64,000 bases of DNA from Peronospora farinosa (Eukaryota > Oomycota > Peronosporomycetes > Peronosporales > Peronosporaceae): contig CANTFK010000107.1 of the NCBI GenBank assembly GCA_947646735.1, positions 1-64,000 of the forward strand, written 5' to 3'. The notes beneath the pieces are model-generated. The model searched no databases, was not told the origin of the DNA, and worked only from the letters and a program-made list of their open reading frames with translations. Shown piece by piece: positions 22,276-31,313 of the stretch. Numbering within the stretch: position 1 is the first letter of the stretch; each line of letters starts with the position of its first letter. Both the position numbers and the translations under genes were made by a program.

Positions 22276-22818
22276 TTATCTCCATTCGGTCATTCGTTTC
22301 ATCGCCTTGCACTTATTACAGGCCGGGGCGTGTTTAAAATTCATGTGACCACAGCCAGCCTTACTACACTCCCACTTGTCCGATGTTGAGATCGTCGTAG
22401 CCGATATTGGCGTGGGAAGACCACGAGAGTGCACGGTGCCCACCGGTTTTTTCGCTGCCTCCTGCTTCTGAAGCTGTTCAAAGAAACTCTTTGCATCAAC
22501 TGGTGTCGTCTCCACCAAAAATTCCTCCAGCGTTCCCCCTTCTTCCACTTTAAAAGGAATTGCTGACACTATATCGTCAACAGCCTTTTTCTTCTGTTTC
22601 TCTTCCTTCTTGAGCTTTGTGTGGCGTTTTTTTGAGTGTTTTTTTTGTTTTTTATAAACGCTCTTCTCGCTGCTTGAGCTACGGCTGCGGGAGCGGCTTT
22701 TTCTCCTACTCTCATGTCGGCGATTAGGACTCTTACTACGTCCACTTAGTTGCCGGACATGGCTACGGCTTCCACTGGTTTGATTGCGTGATTCGCTGCT
22801 ACTTCGGCTCGTTGCCAT
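22276..22818 (-). CDS. RS-rich protein with C-terminal RanBP2-type zinc finger
   Basis: An ORF of 180 codons starts at ATG 22818. The N-terminal ~50 residues are Arg/Ser-rich (SRRKSRSRSRSSSS) and followed by a Lys-rich tract (residues about 56-78), both typical of nuclear RNA-processing proteins. The C terminus carries a RanBP2 zinc finger: Trp149, Cys151, Cys156, Asn160, Cys167, Cys170 in the spacing W-x-C-x4-C-x3-N-x6-C-x2-C. In the ZRANB2 family such fingers bind single-stranded RNA containing GGU. A splicing-related role is therefore likely but inferred. There is one finger only, at the extreme C terminus. It is flanked by the PH gene and eEF3 on the same strand. No frameshift or stop is seen. 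Confidence 0.88.
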   Translation of the reverse strand: MATSRSSSESRNQTSGSRSHVRQLSGRSKSPNRRHESRRKSRSRSRSSSSEKSVYKKQKKHSKKRHTKLKKEEKQKKKAVDDIVSAIPFKVEEGGTLEEFLVETTPVDAKSFFEQLQKQEAAKKPVGTVHSRGLPTPISATTISTSDKWECSKAGCGHMNFKHAPACNKCKAMKRMTEWR

Positions 22819-23018
22819 TGGAACGTTTTAATAGTCACAAGTTATACTTTACTTACTGTACTCTAGTATTAATTTGGGTTAATTTCTATTATATTCGGTG
22901 TTTTTATGATATACAGTATGTAAGACGTCAAAGTACTGTACAGTATTCAAGCACAATATATTGGTTGATCAGGTAGTGTCAATTATCTATTGATTCAATC
23001 GTAAGTTAAGTTTATCGC
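22819..23018. other. Short intergenic region between eEF3 and the zinc-finger gene
   Basis: The 200-bp AT-rich gap must hold the 3' end of the eEF3 transcript and the promoter of the downstream zinc-finger gene. I see no clear initiator consensus here. Confidence 0.55.
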
Positions 23019-26000
23019 TTACAGCCACTTCCACTCCGGGCTCTCACGTGTAATACCGTCCACAAAATCGTCAAACGGCACGCCCGCAACCTTACACAAC
23101 TTGCTAAGTTTACGAATCTGCTGCTTGCTCAATGGACGCAATGTTTTCGGGTTCGTGAGCTTGGTACGCTTCATGTCCGCATTGTGGTTGCTACCCGCCT
23201 TCTTTTCATCTTCCGGTTCCTCATCAATCACCTTACGGCCTCCACCAGCACGATACTCTTTCTCCTGGGCCTCACCGATAATCGTGAGATGACCAGCTTC
23301 CACCAACCACTTTTCGGTGCACAACGAGTTGTAGAACTCTTCACTGTGAGAAATCATAATGACACCGCCAGCGTACTGACGAATGCCGTCCGCCAATGCA
23401 CCCAGCGCGGCACGGTCCAAATAATTCGTCGGTTCATCCAGTACCAACAAATGCGGACGATTCCACATAGCAGCGGCAATCACAAGTTTCACCTTTTGAC
23501 CGCCCGACAGGCCACGGATCTTACCGTGGGTACCAAACTCGGCTGGCAGGGCAAAGTCGTCCAGGTGACGCTGAATCTCTTTTGTCGTAAGGGGACGAAG
23601 ATCGAGACCACCAGCCAGCGTTGCTTGACGGATGTCTTCCGCTTCAGCAAGAGCACCCAGTCCCATTTCTTGGAGCTGCTCCAAAGTATAGCGCTTGTTG
23701 TGACGCTCCATCAAGCCCACGAGCTTACACTCGTACTCAAGCGTACCGCGTTTGCCCTTAGTACGCGACACAATCTTCTCCACCTGACCCTGCTTCTTGC
23801 CAACAAGATTCTTCTCCTCCTCCGTCTGCTTTAGGTTGACGTGGTCACCAAGCTCGCGATCGATACCATTCTCGCCACCAAAACGCCACTGGAAGTACTG
23901 CACCGGACTGCTTTCAAGATGCTTCTCAACGTGATGGAACGAATGCTGGGCCACATACGCCACACGAACAGCATGGTGCTTCCAGAAAGTGCCCGTGTCA
24001 GGAGACGTCTCTTGCACAAGCATCTTGATCAAGGTCGACTTACCAGCACCGTTGACACCAATCACAGCAACACGCGACGCCAGACACAGCTTTACAGAAA
24101 CATTCTCAAGCTGAGGCTTGACGCCACCCGGGTACGTAAACGTAGCATTGTCGAGGGTCAAAATTCGACGCGTCATGGAGTTGATGCCCTCCAAACGACC
24201 AGGCTCCGGCAGGTTAAATACCATGTCAGACGACTTCAATTCATAGTAGTGCTTCGCTTCTGGGTGGATGTCCACGAATTCGGACAAGGTCATCGAGTAT
24301 AGCACCAGCTTCTTAGACTCGTAGTGGAAAATGTCAGTACACACCTTGTCCAGGAAACCAGTGTCGTGAGATACTAGCAGCACCGTCATCGTGTCGAGGG
24401 AATTCAGGTAGTCCACCAACCACTGCACGGCGTGCACATCCAAGTGATTCGTTGGCTCATCCAGCAGCAGCACGTCTGCATTGTAGAGCATGGCACGAGC
24501 CAAGGCAAGCTTCATGCGCCAACCTCCAGAAAGCGCGTCAATTTCGCCGTCCAGCATCTTCTGAGTAAAGCCAATGTCAGTCAAAATCTTTTCGACTGCA
24601 TCAGGAGTCTGATGAGAAAGTTCCGGAGCCTTGCACATAGACTCAAGCAAACTTCCCTGGCTTTCCACAATGTCCTCATGCTGCACGTACACAGAGCGCA
24701 AAGTATCCGGCAGACCTTCAATGGCACCCGTCGCCAAGTTACGCATCAACGTGGTCTTGCCGACACCGTTCTTACCAATTAGACCATAGCGGTGGCCGCG
24801 AGTCAGACGGAGGCGTGCATTACGAAGCAAAATCTTGCCACCGTATGCTAGCGAGAAGTCAAGGTCGCACACATCGTTAGGGTCCGTCGACTTCTCACGC
24901 TCCTCGCCCAGGCCGCCACCAGCAGCGCGCAGGGCGTCGCAAAGATGCTCGGCATCTGCGTCGTGCATGTGCGGCATCAAGTAGGCCATCACGATGGTGC
25001 GCCACTCCGATCCACGGTTGTGGGTAGCTAGCTCCGTGCACACATCAGTAACGTACTCCAGCGTAAAATCAGTCAGGCCAGGGTGCGTTGGGCGGTCAAG
25101 GGTGTCGCTGAACGCAGTCAAAATTTCAGATTCCAACTTCCTGCGAATTTCAATGGGGTCCTCCTCCATGACCTCGCCGTCCCCCGCGGCGTGCACAAGA
25201 TGAGCACGAGCTTCCTTAGCAGATTCAACAACCTCCTCGTCAATCAAACGTTCGATGGCAGTATCTAGCTGCGGAAGCAGCAGTGGAACAAACTGCATGA
25301 CATCGGACGGACGGACGACTAGGCGACACATGCTGTCGATAATCTTAGCTGCCTTTCGCTTGAGCGATGAGCTGTTGATGCTCGTGTCACGTAAAGCCTT
25401 GTGCAACAGCGGCGCAATCAGCGATAGCGTCGGCGCATCCACGTTCGATACAAAAGTAGTCGCCAGAAGGCTGTCAATAGCCTTCATGGTCTCTTCAGGG
25501 CGAGCAATAACACCCACAAGAGTAGGCACAAGCGGCACAACGTCGTCGTTACTGATCTTGGAACACACGGCAATCAACGAGTCGATCGACGCAGTCTGAA
25601 CCTGCTTCTTTGTGTCCCAGACGTACTCAGAAACGATCGGAATAATCTCTGGCAGCCAGCCAGATACCTCCTCACTTGCAGTCTCACTGAGCACCTTGAG
25701 AAGGTTCAGTGCAGCAACCTTGCTCTGCCATTGGCGTAGCTCCAGTGCCTTGTATATCTGCTTCAGGACCGAGTGGATAGCCAAAGGATTCACCTTTTGT
25801 GCAATTGTCTTCGACAGCGTCGCTGCAGCGTTCTTCACGACATGTTCCGAATCTGCGTGGCGTTGCATCAGAGTCGTCAGCTGCTCAACAACCACAGGCT
25901 CCATCACAGATGAGAGTTCTTCGCTCTTACACAGAGCAATAAAGGCCAGCAGAGCTCCTTCACGTGCAGTAGTCGGCTTGGCAATGAGGAACTTCTTGAG

Positions 26001-26423
26001 CTCATCAAGCACATGAATAGCTGCAGTACTAGCCAGACCAACGATCTCTAGAGCCGCCACAATGTCAATGGCAGCAGCGTTGCGTTCATTTTTGGAGCTA
26101 AAGGCGGCAACAAGACGGGACAAAATAGCATCGAGCTGCGTCTTGACAGCGTCCACGTCTACAAGAGCCTTAAACGCTTCAATCTGCTCGTCAGACGCCA
26201 GTTCACGAAACTCATCGTAGTCGTCAGACGAAGACGCTGACGTCTCAGAAGGAGGGGGTGACGGCTTTGTGCTTGCAGGTGGCACAGTCACATTAGGGGT
26301 AGAGGCCTTAGGCGTTACAAACTCGAGCGTCTCTTGCTTTAGCACAGACGGTTTGCTTTGCGCCATGGCAGACGCCAGTACGGCATCAGCTGCAGCCTTG
26401 CGAACGCGTTGTCCCTTGCCCAT
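23019..26423 (-). CDS. Translation elongation factor 3 (eEF3), ABC-F ATPase
   Basis: An intron-free ORF encodes 1134 aa from ATG 26423. The frame is open further upstream, but only from a TTG, and the MGKGQRVRK start fits a short leader. eEF3 is a ribosome-bound ATPase that aids release of E-site tRNA. N-terminal residues to about 450 are HEAT-like helical repeats (AFKALVDVDAVKTQLDAILS onward). ABC domain 1: Walker A GKNGVGKTTL near 549, signature LSGGWRMKLALARAML near 629, Walker B VLLLDEPTNHLD near 648. ABC domain 2: Walker A GVNGAGKSTL near 787, an inserted segment at about 820-930 where eEF3 has its chromodomain-like insertion, signature LSGGQKVKL near 969, Walker B LLVLDEPTNYLD near 990, switch MISHSEEF. 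The C terminus lacks the long Lys-rich tail of fungal eEF3. All catalytic motifs are intact. The family is known from fungi, oomycetes and some algae. Confidence 0.96.
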   Translation of the reverse strand: MGKGQRVRKAAADAVLASAMAQSKPSVLKQETLEFVTPKASTPNVTVPPASTKPSPPPSETSASSSDDYDEFRELASDEQIEAFKALVDVDAVKTQLDAILSRLVAAFSSKNERNAAAIDIVAALEIVGLASTAAIHVLDELKKFLIAKPTTAREGALLAFIALCKSEELSSVMEPVVVEQLTTLMQRHADSEHVVKNAAATLSKTIAQKVNPLAIHSVLKQIYKALELRQWQSKVAALNLLKVLSETASEEVSGWLPEIIPIVSEYVWDTKKQVQTASIDSLIAVCSKISNDDVVPLVPTLVGVIARPEETMKAIDSLLATTFVSNVDAPTLSLIAPLLHKALRDTSINSSSLKRKAAKIIDSMCRLVVRPSDVMQFVPLLLPQLDTAIERLIDEEVVESAKEARAHLVHAAGDGEVMEEDPIEIRRKLESEILTAFSDTLDRPTHPGLTDFTLEYVTDVCTELATHNRGSEWRTIVMAYLMPHMHDADAEHLCDALRAAGGGLGEEREKSTDPNDVCDLDFSLAYGGKILLRNARLRLTRGHRYGLIGKNGVGKTTLMRNLATGAIEGLPDTLRSVYVQHEDIVESQGSLLESMCKAPELSHQTPDAVEKILTDIGFTQKMLDGEIDALSGGWRMKLALARAMLYNADVLLLDEPTNHLDVHAVQWLVDYLNSLDTMTVLLVSHDTGFLDKVCTDIFHYESKKLVLYSMTLSEFVDIHPEAKHYYELKSSDMVFNLPEPGRLEGINSMTRRILTLDNATFTYPGGVKPQLENVSVKLCLASRVAVIGVNGAGKSTLIKMLVQETSPDTGTFWKHHAVRVAYVAQHSFHHVEKHLESSPVQYFQWRFGGENGIDRELGDHVNLKQTEEEKNLVGKKQGQVEKIVSRTKGKRGTLEYECKLVGLMERHNKRYTLEQLQEMGLGALAEAEDIRQATLAGGLDLRPLTTKEIQRHLDDFALPAEFGTHGKIRGLSGGQKVKLVIAAAMWNRPHLLVLDEPTNYLDRAALGALADGIRQYAGGVIMISHSEEFYNSLCTEKWLVEAGHLTIIGEAQEKEYRAGGGRKVIDEEPEDEKKAGSNHNADMKRTKLTNPKTLRPLSKQQIRKLSKLCKVAGVPFDDFVDGITRESPEWKWL

Positions 26424-26474
26424 TTTTTTCGATCGGTTAGTCGTATGTCGGTGGATCTGGTGGTCACGAGGGCG

Positions 26475-26490
26475 CCAATGCGGGAATGAG
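26475..26490 (-). promoter_or_regulatory. Oomycete-type initiator of eEF3
   Basis: The minus strand reads CTCATTCCCGCATTGG about 60 bp upstream of the ATG. This closely resembles the oomycete core promoter (TCATTYY initiator followed by a CA-W-TT flanking element). It supports the start chosen at 26423 and a 5' leader of roughly 60 bases. Confidence 0.65.
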
Positions 26491-28589
26491 ACAGAGACTT
26501 CGAGACAAGTCACTGCAGCCAGCCAAAGTTGGCTGAATCTGAAGTTTTGTAACGGTCCAAGCAGAATTGCGACAGAAAATGTACCCAGTAAAATATTCTT
26601 TCGACACAATAGGAGTAGAAATTGCTTACGTTTTGTAAAGAATTGAATACATTCTGTCAGAAGCGGTTTTTTTTCTTGCAAAGCGTCGTTAGCCAATCAT
26701 CGGGTGGTCGCACATTGTGATGACGTGCGAGTTGAACATGTCGCGCAAAGCTAGTGTTCCAATAAATTACATTGTAATTTATCTGTATAATATTGAGTCA
26801 GATACGAAACGTGACGGTATGATAGAAAAAGAGACCAACACGATTTTATCGATGCCGATAAGCAAAACAAGCTGGAAGTCGTGCATTCGAATTGATGAAG
26901 TTAAGTGTATTGTGATTTACGAATGAAATAGAAGTTAAATCTTAACCACGTGACGTTGCGAATGCCGACTTCGTTAAACTTTAGTGATGTGATCCGACAC
27001 GTCTGTACAACTTGTTTACTGAAACCGTTCTTTACAGTGGGTGCACGTCAGAGAATACCAAGCACGACCGTAAGAGTCTATCGAAGAAGCCATATCCTTT
27101 TGGATCCAATTAGCCTTCATTTACCATAGACATGCGACCAACTTTAACAGCAACATTATACAGTACGTGTCCGATGTAAAGTTGTTTCCGACAGCTCAGT
27201 AATATATTGTCGTGGATTGTGGTGCCATAAAAAGAGAGGAAAGAGAAGCTTTAACAAAGGACATCGAAGCAGTACGGAGTGTCGCGAACTGTTTCGTTCT
27301 AAGGCAAATAACACTTTTTTCCGCCATGCGTTATGTTGGTACAAGATCTGTATCGATTCTGATACAAGCGCAAAAAATGGGTGGACATCCTCCATGCTTT
27401 AACCTTTGACTACGGGTAAAGCTTTAATGATCATCGCCGCTTCCATATAGAAAATTTACTTGTTTTTACATTAAATCCTCCAGATTAATTCACATGAAAT
27501 CGACATGCCTATTCGCATGATCGTTGGGTGATCGTTGGGTGAGGTACTGCTGCTGGCCACACTTGTCTAGAGCCCGACTACGTCGCTAGCTCAATTCTGC
27601 TAAGATTTCTGCACAATACACGTATCCGGGCATCGTAGCAGAAAAGTAGCACATCGGCTATCGCCAACTCGGTAGAAACACACGATCGCTTATCTGCACA
27701 CTCGCAGTATCAGACATGCCGCATGCATTACTGAATGAAAGCAGAAATTATAATGCAAGACAAACACGTACCGCTAAGATTTTTCTCAAAGCATTGTCAA
27801 GAGCATCAAGGAAGTCTAATGCTCCGTCGTCAGCCCCCAACGGGTTAACAGAGTTCAGATGGGTGTGACACCCATCAAGGTTGAGTTGGTAGACTCGAAT
27901 ATTATGGATCTGATCCACAGGCCTGGTGACACCTCCTGAAGCAGTCAAAGCTTCGCTGGACAAGGATATTCCAGGGTTTCCAATTGCAATGCTCCAGAGC
28001 ACGCGCATAAATACGGCCAAGGCCGTGCTATCTTGTATTGAGGCAGGCATTCACATACATGCGCTAACCGTGACTCTGCCGAAAAAGCCGAAGGCACTAG
28101 TGTAGAACTTTTCTTCGATTGCGGAAGTGGTGCCTGAGCGTCATCGTGCAAATCTTAGAGCCTTGTTGCTGTTACCATTAGCCCAAAGGCTCCTGCACTT
28201 GTAAAGTTATGTGCTTTTTTACAAACAAACAATTTCGAGAACTACACTATAACATCTTCGATCGGAAACTCAAAAATAGTGAGCACGACCGCCATCACTT
28301 TCAAATCTTAATTTACTTAATACCCATTCCAATATATTTGCATCTGTGTGAATTGACAAAGGCTCTTAGTTAAGGAGGCAACCTAAATGGAGAAGCTGAA
28401 TGATAACTATCTCGTGGCTAAAAGAAATTGTGCGTTAAAATATCAAAGGCTTCATAACAATTAACTTCTTGCTTAAATGACTACGATAGATACTATGGCA
28501 CAAAGTTTGAGCCAAAGTACTTGTCGCTCAAACTCCATCGGTTGACGAGTTGTGTCACAAACCATCAAGCGATGGCGTTCTAGCGCGAG
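26491..28589. other. Intergenic region, no gene recognised
   Basis: It contains only short ORFs. The longest minus-strand ones (28050-27748, 100 codons; 28151-27945, 68 codons) overlap in different frames and could be one decayed gene, but show no domain I recognise. A direct repeat TGATCGTTGGG occurs at about 27518-27540. No RNA gene was identified by eye. Confidence 0.4.
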
Positions 28590-29660
28590 CACAAAAAGCT
28601 TCAGTTGCACTTGATTTTTTCTCCTATTGTTACTCGTAGGCTGAATGCTGCACCTCCTTGGATTCACAACGTACAACGGCGACTAGCGACAGCGACTCAG
28701 CTCGCAACCAGCGTCAAGAAGAAAATATTGATTCTCAGCGTAATCATGCTGCTAGCCATGTTGTTCCTGCGGCAGTATTCGAGATGCCACCATAAGCAGA
28801 GCAACAGCTAAGGAACCTTTCGAAGCAATTCCTGTGACATCACTCTACCAGCATCGCCATAAGGTCAATCCAGCGTTTTTTGTGCACGCCCGAGCACGTG
28901 ATGGAACAGCAAAGGTTCAATCAACTGGTAAAAGCAAAGGTCCGATCAAGTGCTAAAGAGTGTATCTAGGGGTCCTGCGGTGCTCGGAGAGCTGCTATCC
29001 TGATTCTTGGCGTGGAAAGCCCATGCCTGATAGGGCAAAAAATAGAGGTCTTTGCGTTAAGTGAGCCAGAGTATGGCGTGTTTCCCTCGTTGCGTCTTCC
29101 ACGCAATCAGTCTGAAGGCTATGCACACTACTGGACCATGAGGGTAGGCAGGCAGCAGCAGTACACAATGGAGCATAAAGCGAAAAAGCCCGACATTGGA
29201 GGCGATCAACTGGACGACAACGAAATCATATGTGACGGGCTCTCTCGACCACTCCGTCTCTCATTCCGGGCAATGGCAGCAGAAGAGGGAGCATTCTGGC
29301 CCGCGTACTCTTGGGCTAAAAAACATATGGACTGTGTTACAGCAGGGGGACATTTTAATGCCACAGAAATATGACAAGAATCAGCCCTGCACTGCAACTG
29401 CGGCATCGGATTGGGATCGAAATTTCTCCTTTGTCATTCCGACGGTAGACGCACCCACGCATCAACAAGCCAAGCTGCGACGATGGGGCCTAGCACTTTT
29501 GCTGAGCGCATTGAACGTAGCTGTAGGTGGAGAATTTCAAGTACGAAAGGACCTACTCCTGCGCCACCCCAGCCTACACATTGGTTATCTTAATGAAAGG
29601 CTGCGTCAGCGGCAACATGGTGAACTGAGACCTATCAGCGAAGCGTCATCGCCTTAGAGC
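28590..29660 (+). pseudogene. LINE 3' fragment, + orientation
   Basis: The + strand encodes RLATATQLATSVKKKILILS and related blocks (28680-28790), matching the LINE remnant at 2.3-2.9 kb in opposite orientation. Downstream noncoding sequence is also shared (AAGGTCAATCCAGCG, GGTCCTGCGGTGCTCGGAGA, GGCAGCAGCAGTACACAA). Several frames beyond 29012 look open but change repeatedly. The RT core is absent and stops interrupt the frame. Confidence 0.55.
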
Positions 29661-30239
29661 AAGTCAGTAACTAATAATTAGAAAATTGCCGCGAACAACA
29701 TTGGAGATCAGCGGACGGTTGTTGCGTGCAAACGGCTCCGACATGGCCAGAGAGCATTGTACTCTATGCGCATTCGTTCATCCACGGGTTTTTGTGGAGC
29801 GTACCCGACACAATCGAGAGCAAACACGTACTTTTGGCTTTATAGAAACAATCGTTTCGTCCGGAAAGTCGATGACGCGAACGCTAGTGACGCTGCAGGA
29901 CTTAGCGGGATAGTGCGTGGGAGACATACGCTTACAGCAGACGATAACCAACCAATTTCTAGGGCTCATAGAACCGAGCTTACTGCGTATCAAGTTTGGA
30001 TCATTTATAGAGTGGATAACTGAATCGCTTCCATCCAGACCGAGGGCAAGATAATGATCGCCGCAAGCCTGCTGGCAGAAGCTTTTCTGCCACTGAACAC
30101 GAGGATGTTGGGAGCTAGGACGGCTTTAAAGCCTTCTTGCAAACAGTGCAGGCTTAGGATCTACCAAACATTCTGCAACCACTAAAGGTTAGAAGGACTT
30201 TTCTGCCCTTTCTATTAAATACTGCTGCGAAAACAGCAT
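29661..30239. other. Intergenic, nothing recognised
   Basis: Short overlapping ORFs on both strands without a recognisable motif. It ends where the inverted duplication begins. Confidence 0.4.
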
Positions 30240-30745
30240 GGCTGTCGTGCGAGCGCACGATCGTAAATTTGGTGCTGGAAACACCATTGTGTTGTACATA
30301 AGAGTCCCACTATCGCTATATTGAAGGATGTGAAGAGTCGACACTGGTTTTATTCAAATCGGAGCGTGTTGTACGAATCTCATAATTTATAATTATCGAC
30401 TCATTCTGGTTCTTGGAGCATTGAATGCTATGTAGCTGGATAATATGTTTTTCTAAATTATCCAAGTAAAATAGTTGTTCCGTTCGGACTCTGATTGTGT
30501 TAAACAAGAATGTTAGATTTGAATTTTGGCTGTTAGCTGTGAAGCGCTGTCTCATGTACTGATTACTTCCTCTTTCTAAAAAGATCCGGATTCCAATCTC
30601 ATGAACAACGTAAAAAGCTAGCTGGCATTATCCACTGACTTGCTCTATCCACGTCTTTCGTTCACTCTTTCGTTTACTCATTCTTAAACTTTCTCTTAAG
30701 CCCCAAAGTGATTGTTTGACGCTCTTCGCTGACCACGAATTATCC

Positions 30746-31264
30746 ATGCGTGCGAACGATATCCTGTCAATGGTACTCGTAACCAAACTTCTTCTTAACA
30801 GAGACGCATCCTCGACGCCGACAAACTACTTGCTCTCGAATCCGCACTCGCTCATCGATGACGACAAGAACGACGAAATACAAGCTTTGCGTGTTGGCGA
30901 TGAAAGCGATATCCAAGAAGAGAGAGGTCAGACTTTGACCTTTGACTCAGTGCTGAAGCATATTCCATGGACAAATGCCCACGAGGCTGCCAGAGCTGCC
31001 GAAGCTGCCAGAGTTGCCGAAGCTGCCAGAGTTGCCGAAGCTGCCAGAGTTGCCGAAGCTGCCAGAGTTGCCAGAGATGCCGAAGCTGCCAGAGTTGCCG
31101 CAGCTGCCAGAGATGCCGAAGCTGCCAGAGTTTCCGAAGCTGCCAGAGTCGCCGAAGGTGCCAGAGTCGCCGAAGCTGCTGAAATTGCCGAAGCTGTCAG
31201 AGTCGCCAAAGCTACCAAAGATGCTGATCCCCTTCATTTTGCGCTTGCACCCGAGCCTGACTAG
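30746..31264 (+). CDS. Unrecognised protein with Ala-Arg-Glu hexapeptide repeats
   Basis: The likely start is ATG 30746 (172 aa). A longer N terminus as in the 17-kb paralogue would begin at ATG 30600, but an extra A there causes an early stop. Residues 1-75 match the paralogue (MRANDI, LLLNRDASSTPTNYLL, DDDKNDEIQALRV, LTFDSVLK). Residues about 80-150 are tandem AEAARV-like hexapeptides encoded by the 18-bp unit GAAGCTGCCAGAGTTGCC, predicted to be a continuous, strongly charged alpha-helix. The end (DADPLHFALAPEPD) is not repetitive. No known domain. The repeats are probably a recent slippage expansion, since the paralogue has only traces. Function unknown. Confidence 0.45.
   Translation: MRANDILSMVLVTKLLLNRDASSTPTNYLLSNPHSLIDDDKNDEIQALRVGDESDIQEERGQTLTFDSVLKHIPWTNAHEAARAAEAARVAEAARVAEAARVAEAARVARDAEAARVAAAARDAEAARVSEAARVAEGARVAEAAEIAEAVRVAKATKDADPLHFALAPEPD
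30985..31220. repeat. 18-bp coding minisatellite
   Basis: About 11-13 imperfect copies of GAAGCTGCCAGAGTTGCC. The unit is a multiple of three and contains no stop in several frames, so long ORFs appear on both strands; only the frame joined to the conserved N-terminal region at 30746 is taken as coding. Confidence 0.85.
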
Positions 31265-31313
31265 CCGCCCGTAAATTCTCGTTGACTCGGTCTCTTGCTC
31301 GCTGATAGTGACT

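Larger units (their letters stand above)
30240..31264 (+). repeat. Inverted ~1 kb duplication, right copy
   Basis: Opposite-strand partner of 16840-17925; similarity spans the noncoding flank (30240-30600) and the ORF up to about 30970. It then diverges into an 18-bp repeat array. It abuts the 3' end of the gypsy pol remnant at 31.31 kb. Confidence 0.7.

Noticed and set aside
23101..26646. Many + strand ORFs of 60-216 codons opposite eEF3
   Set aside because: Shadows of the eEF3 reading frame; none has a domain or an initiator motif.
26424..26696. N-terminal extension of eEF3 by 91 codons
   Set aside because: It begins with TTG, contains no ATG before 26423, and covers the initiator-like motif at 26475-26490.
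27748..28151. Minus-strand ORFs of 100 and 68 codons
   Set aside because: Different overlapping frames, no recognised domain, no promoter motif; mentioned only as possible decay products.
30928..31274. Long ORFs in other frames of the 18-bp repeat (Cys/Arg/Ser, Leu/Pro/Glu and Ser/Phe/Gly repeats)
   Set aside because: The repeat unit lacks stops in several frames. Only the frame that continues the region shared with the 17-kb paralogue was kept.
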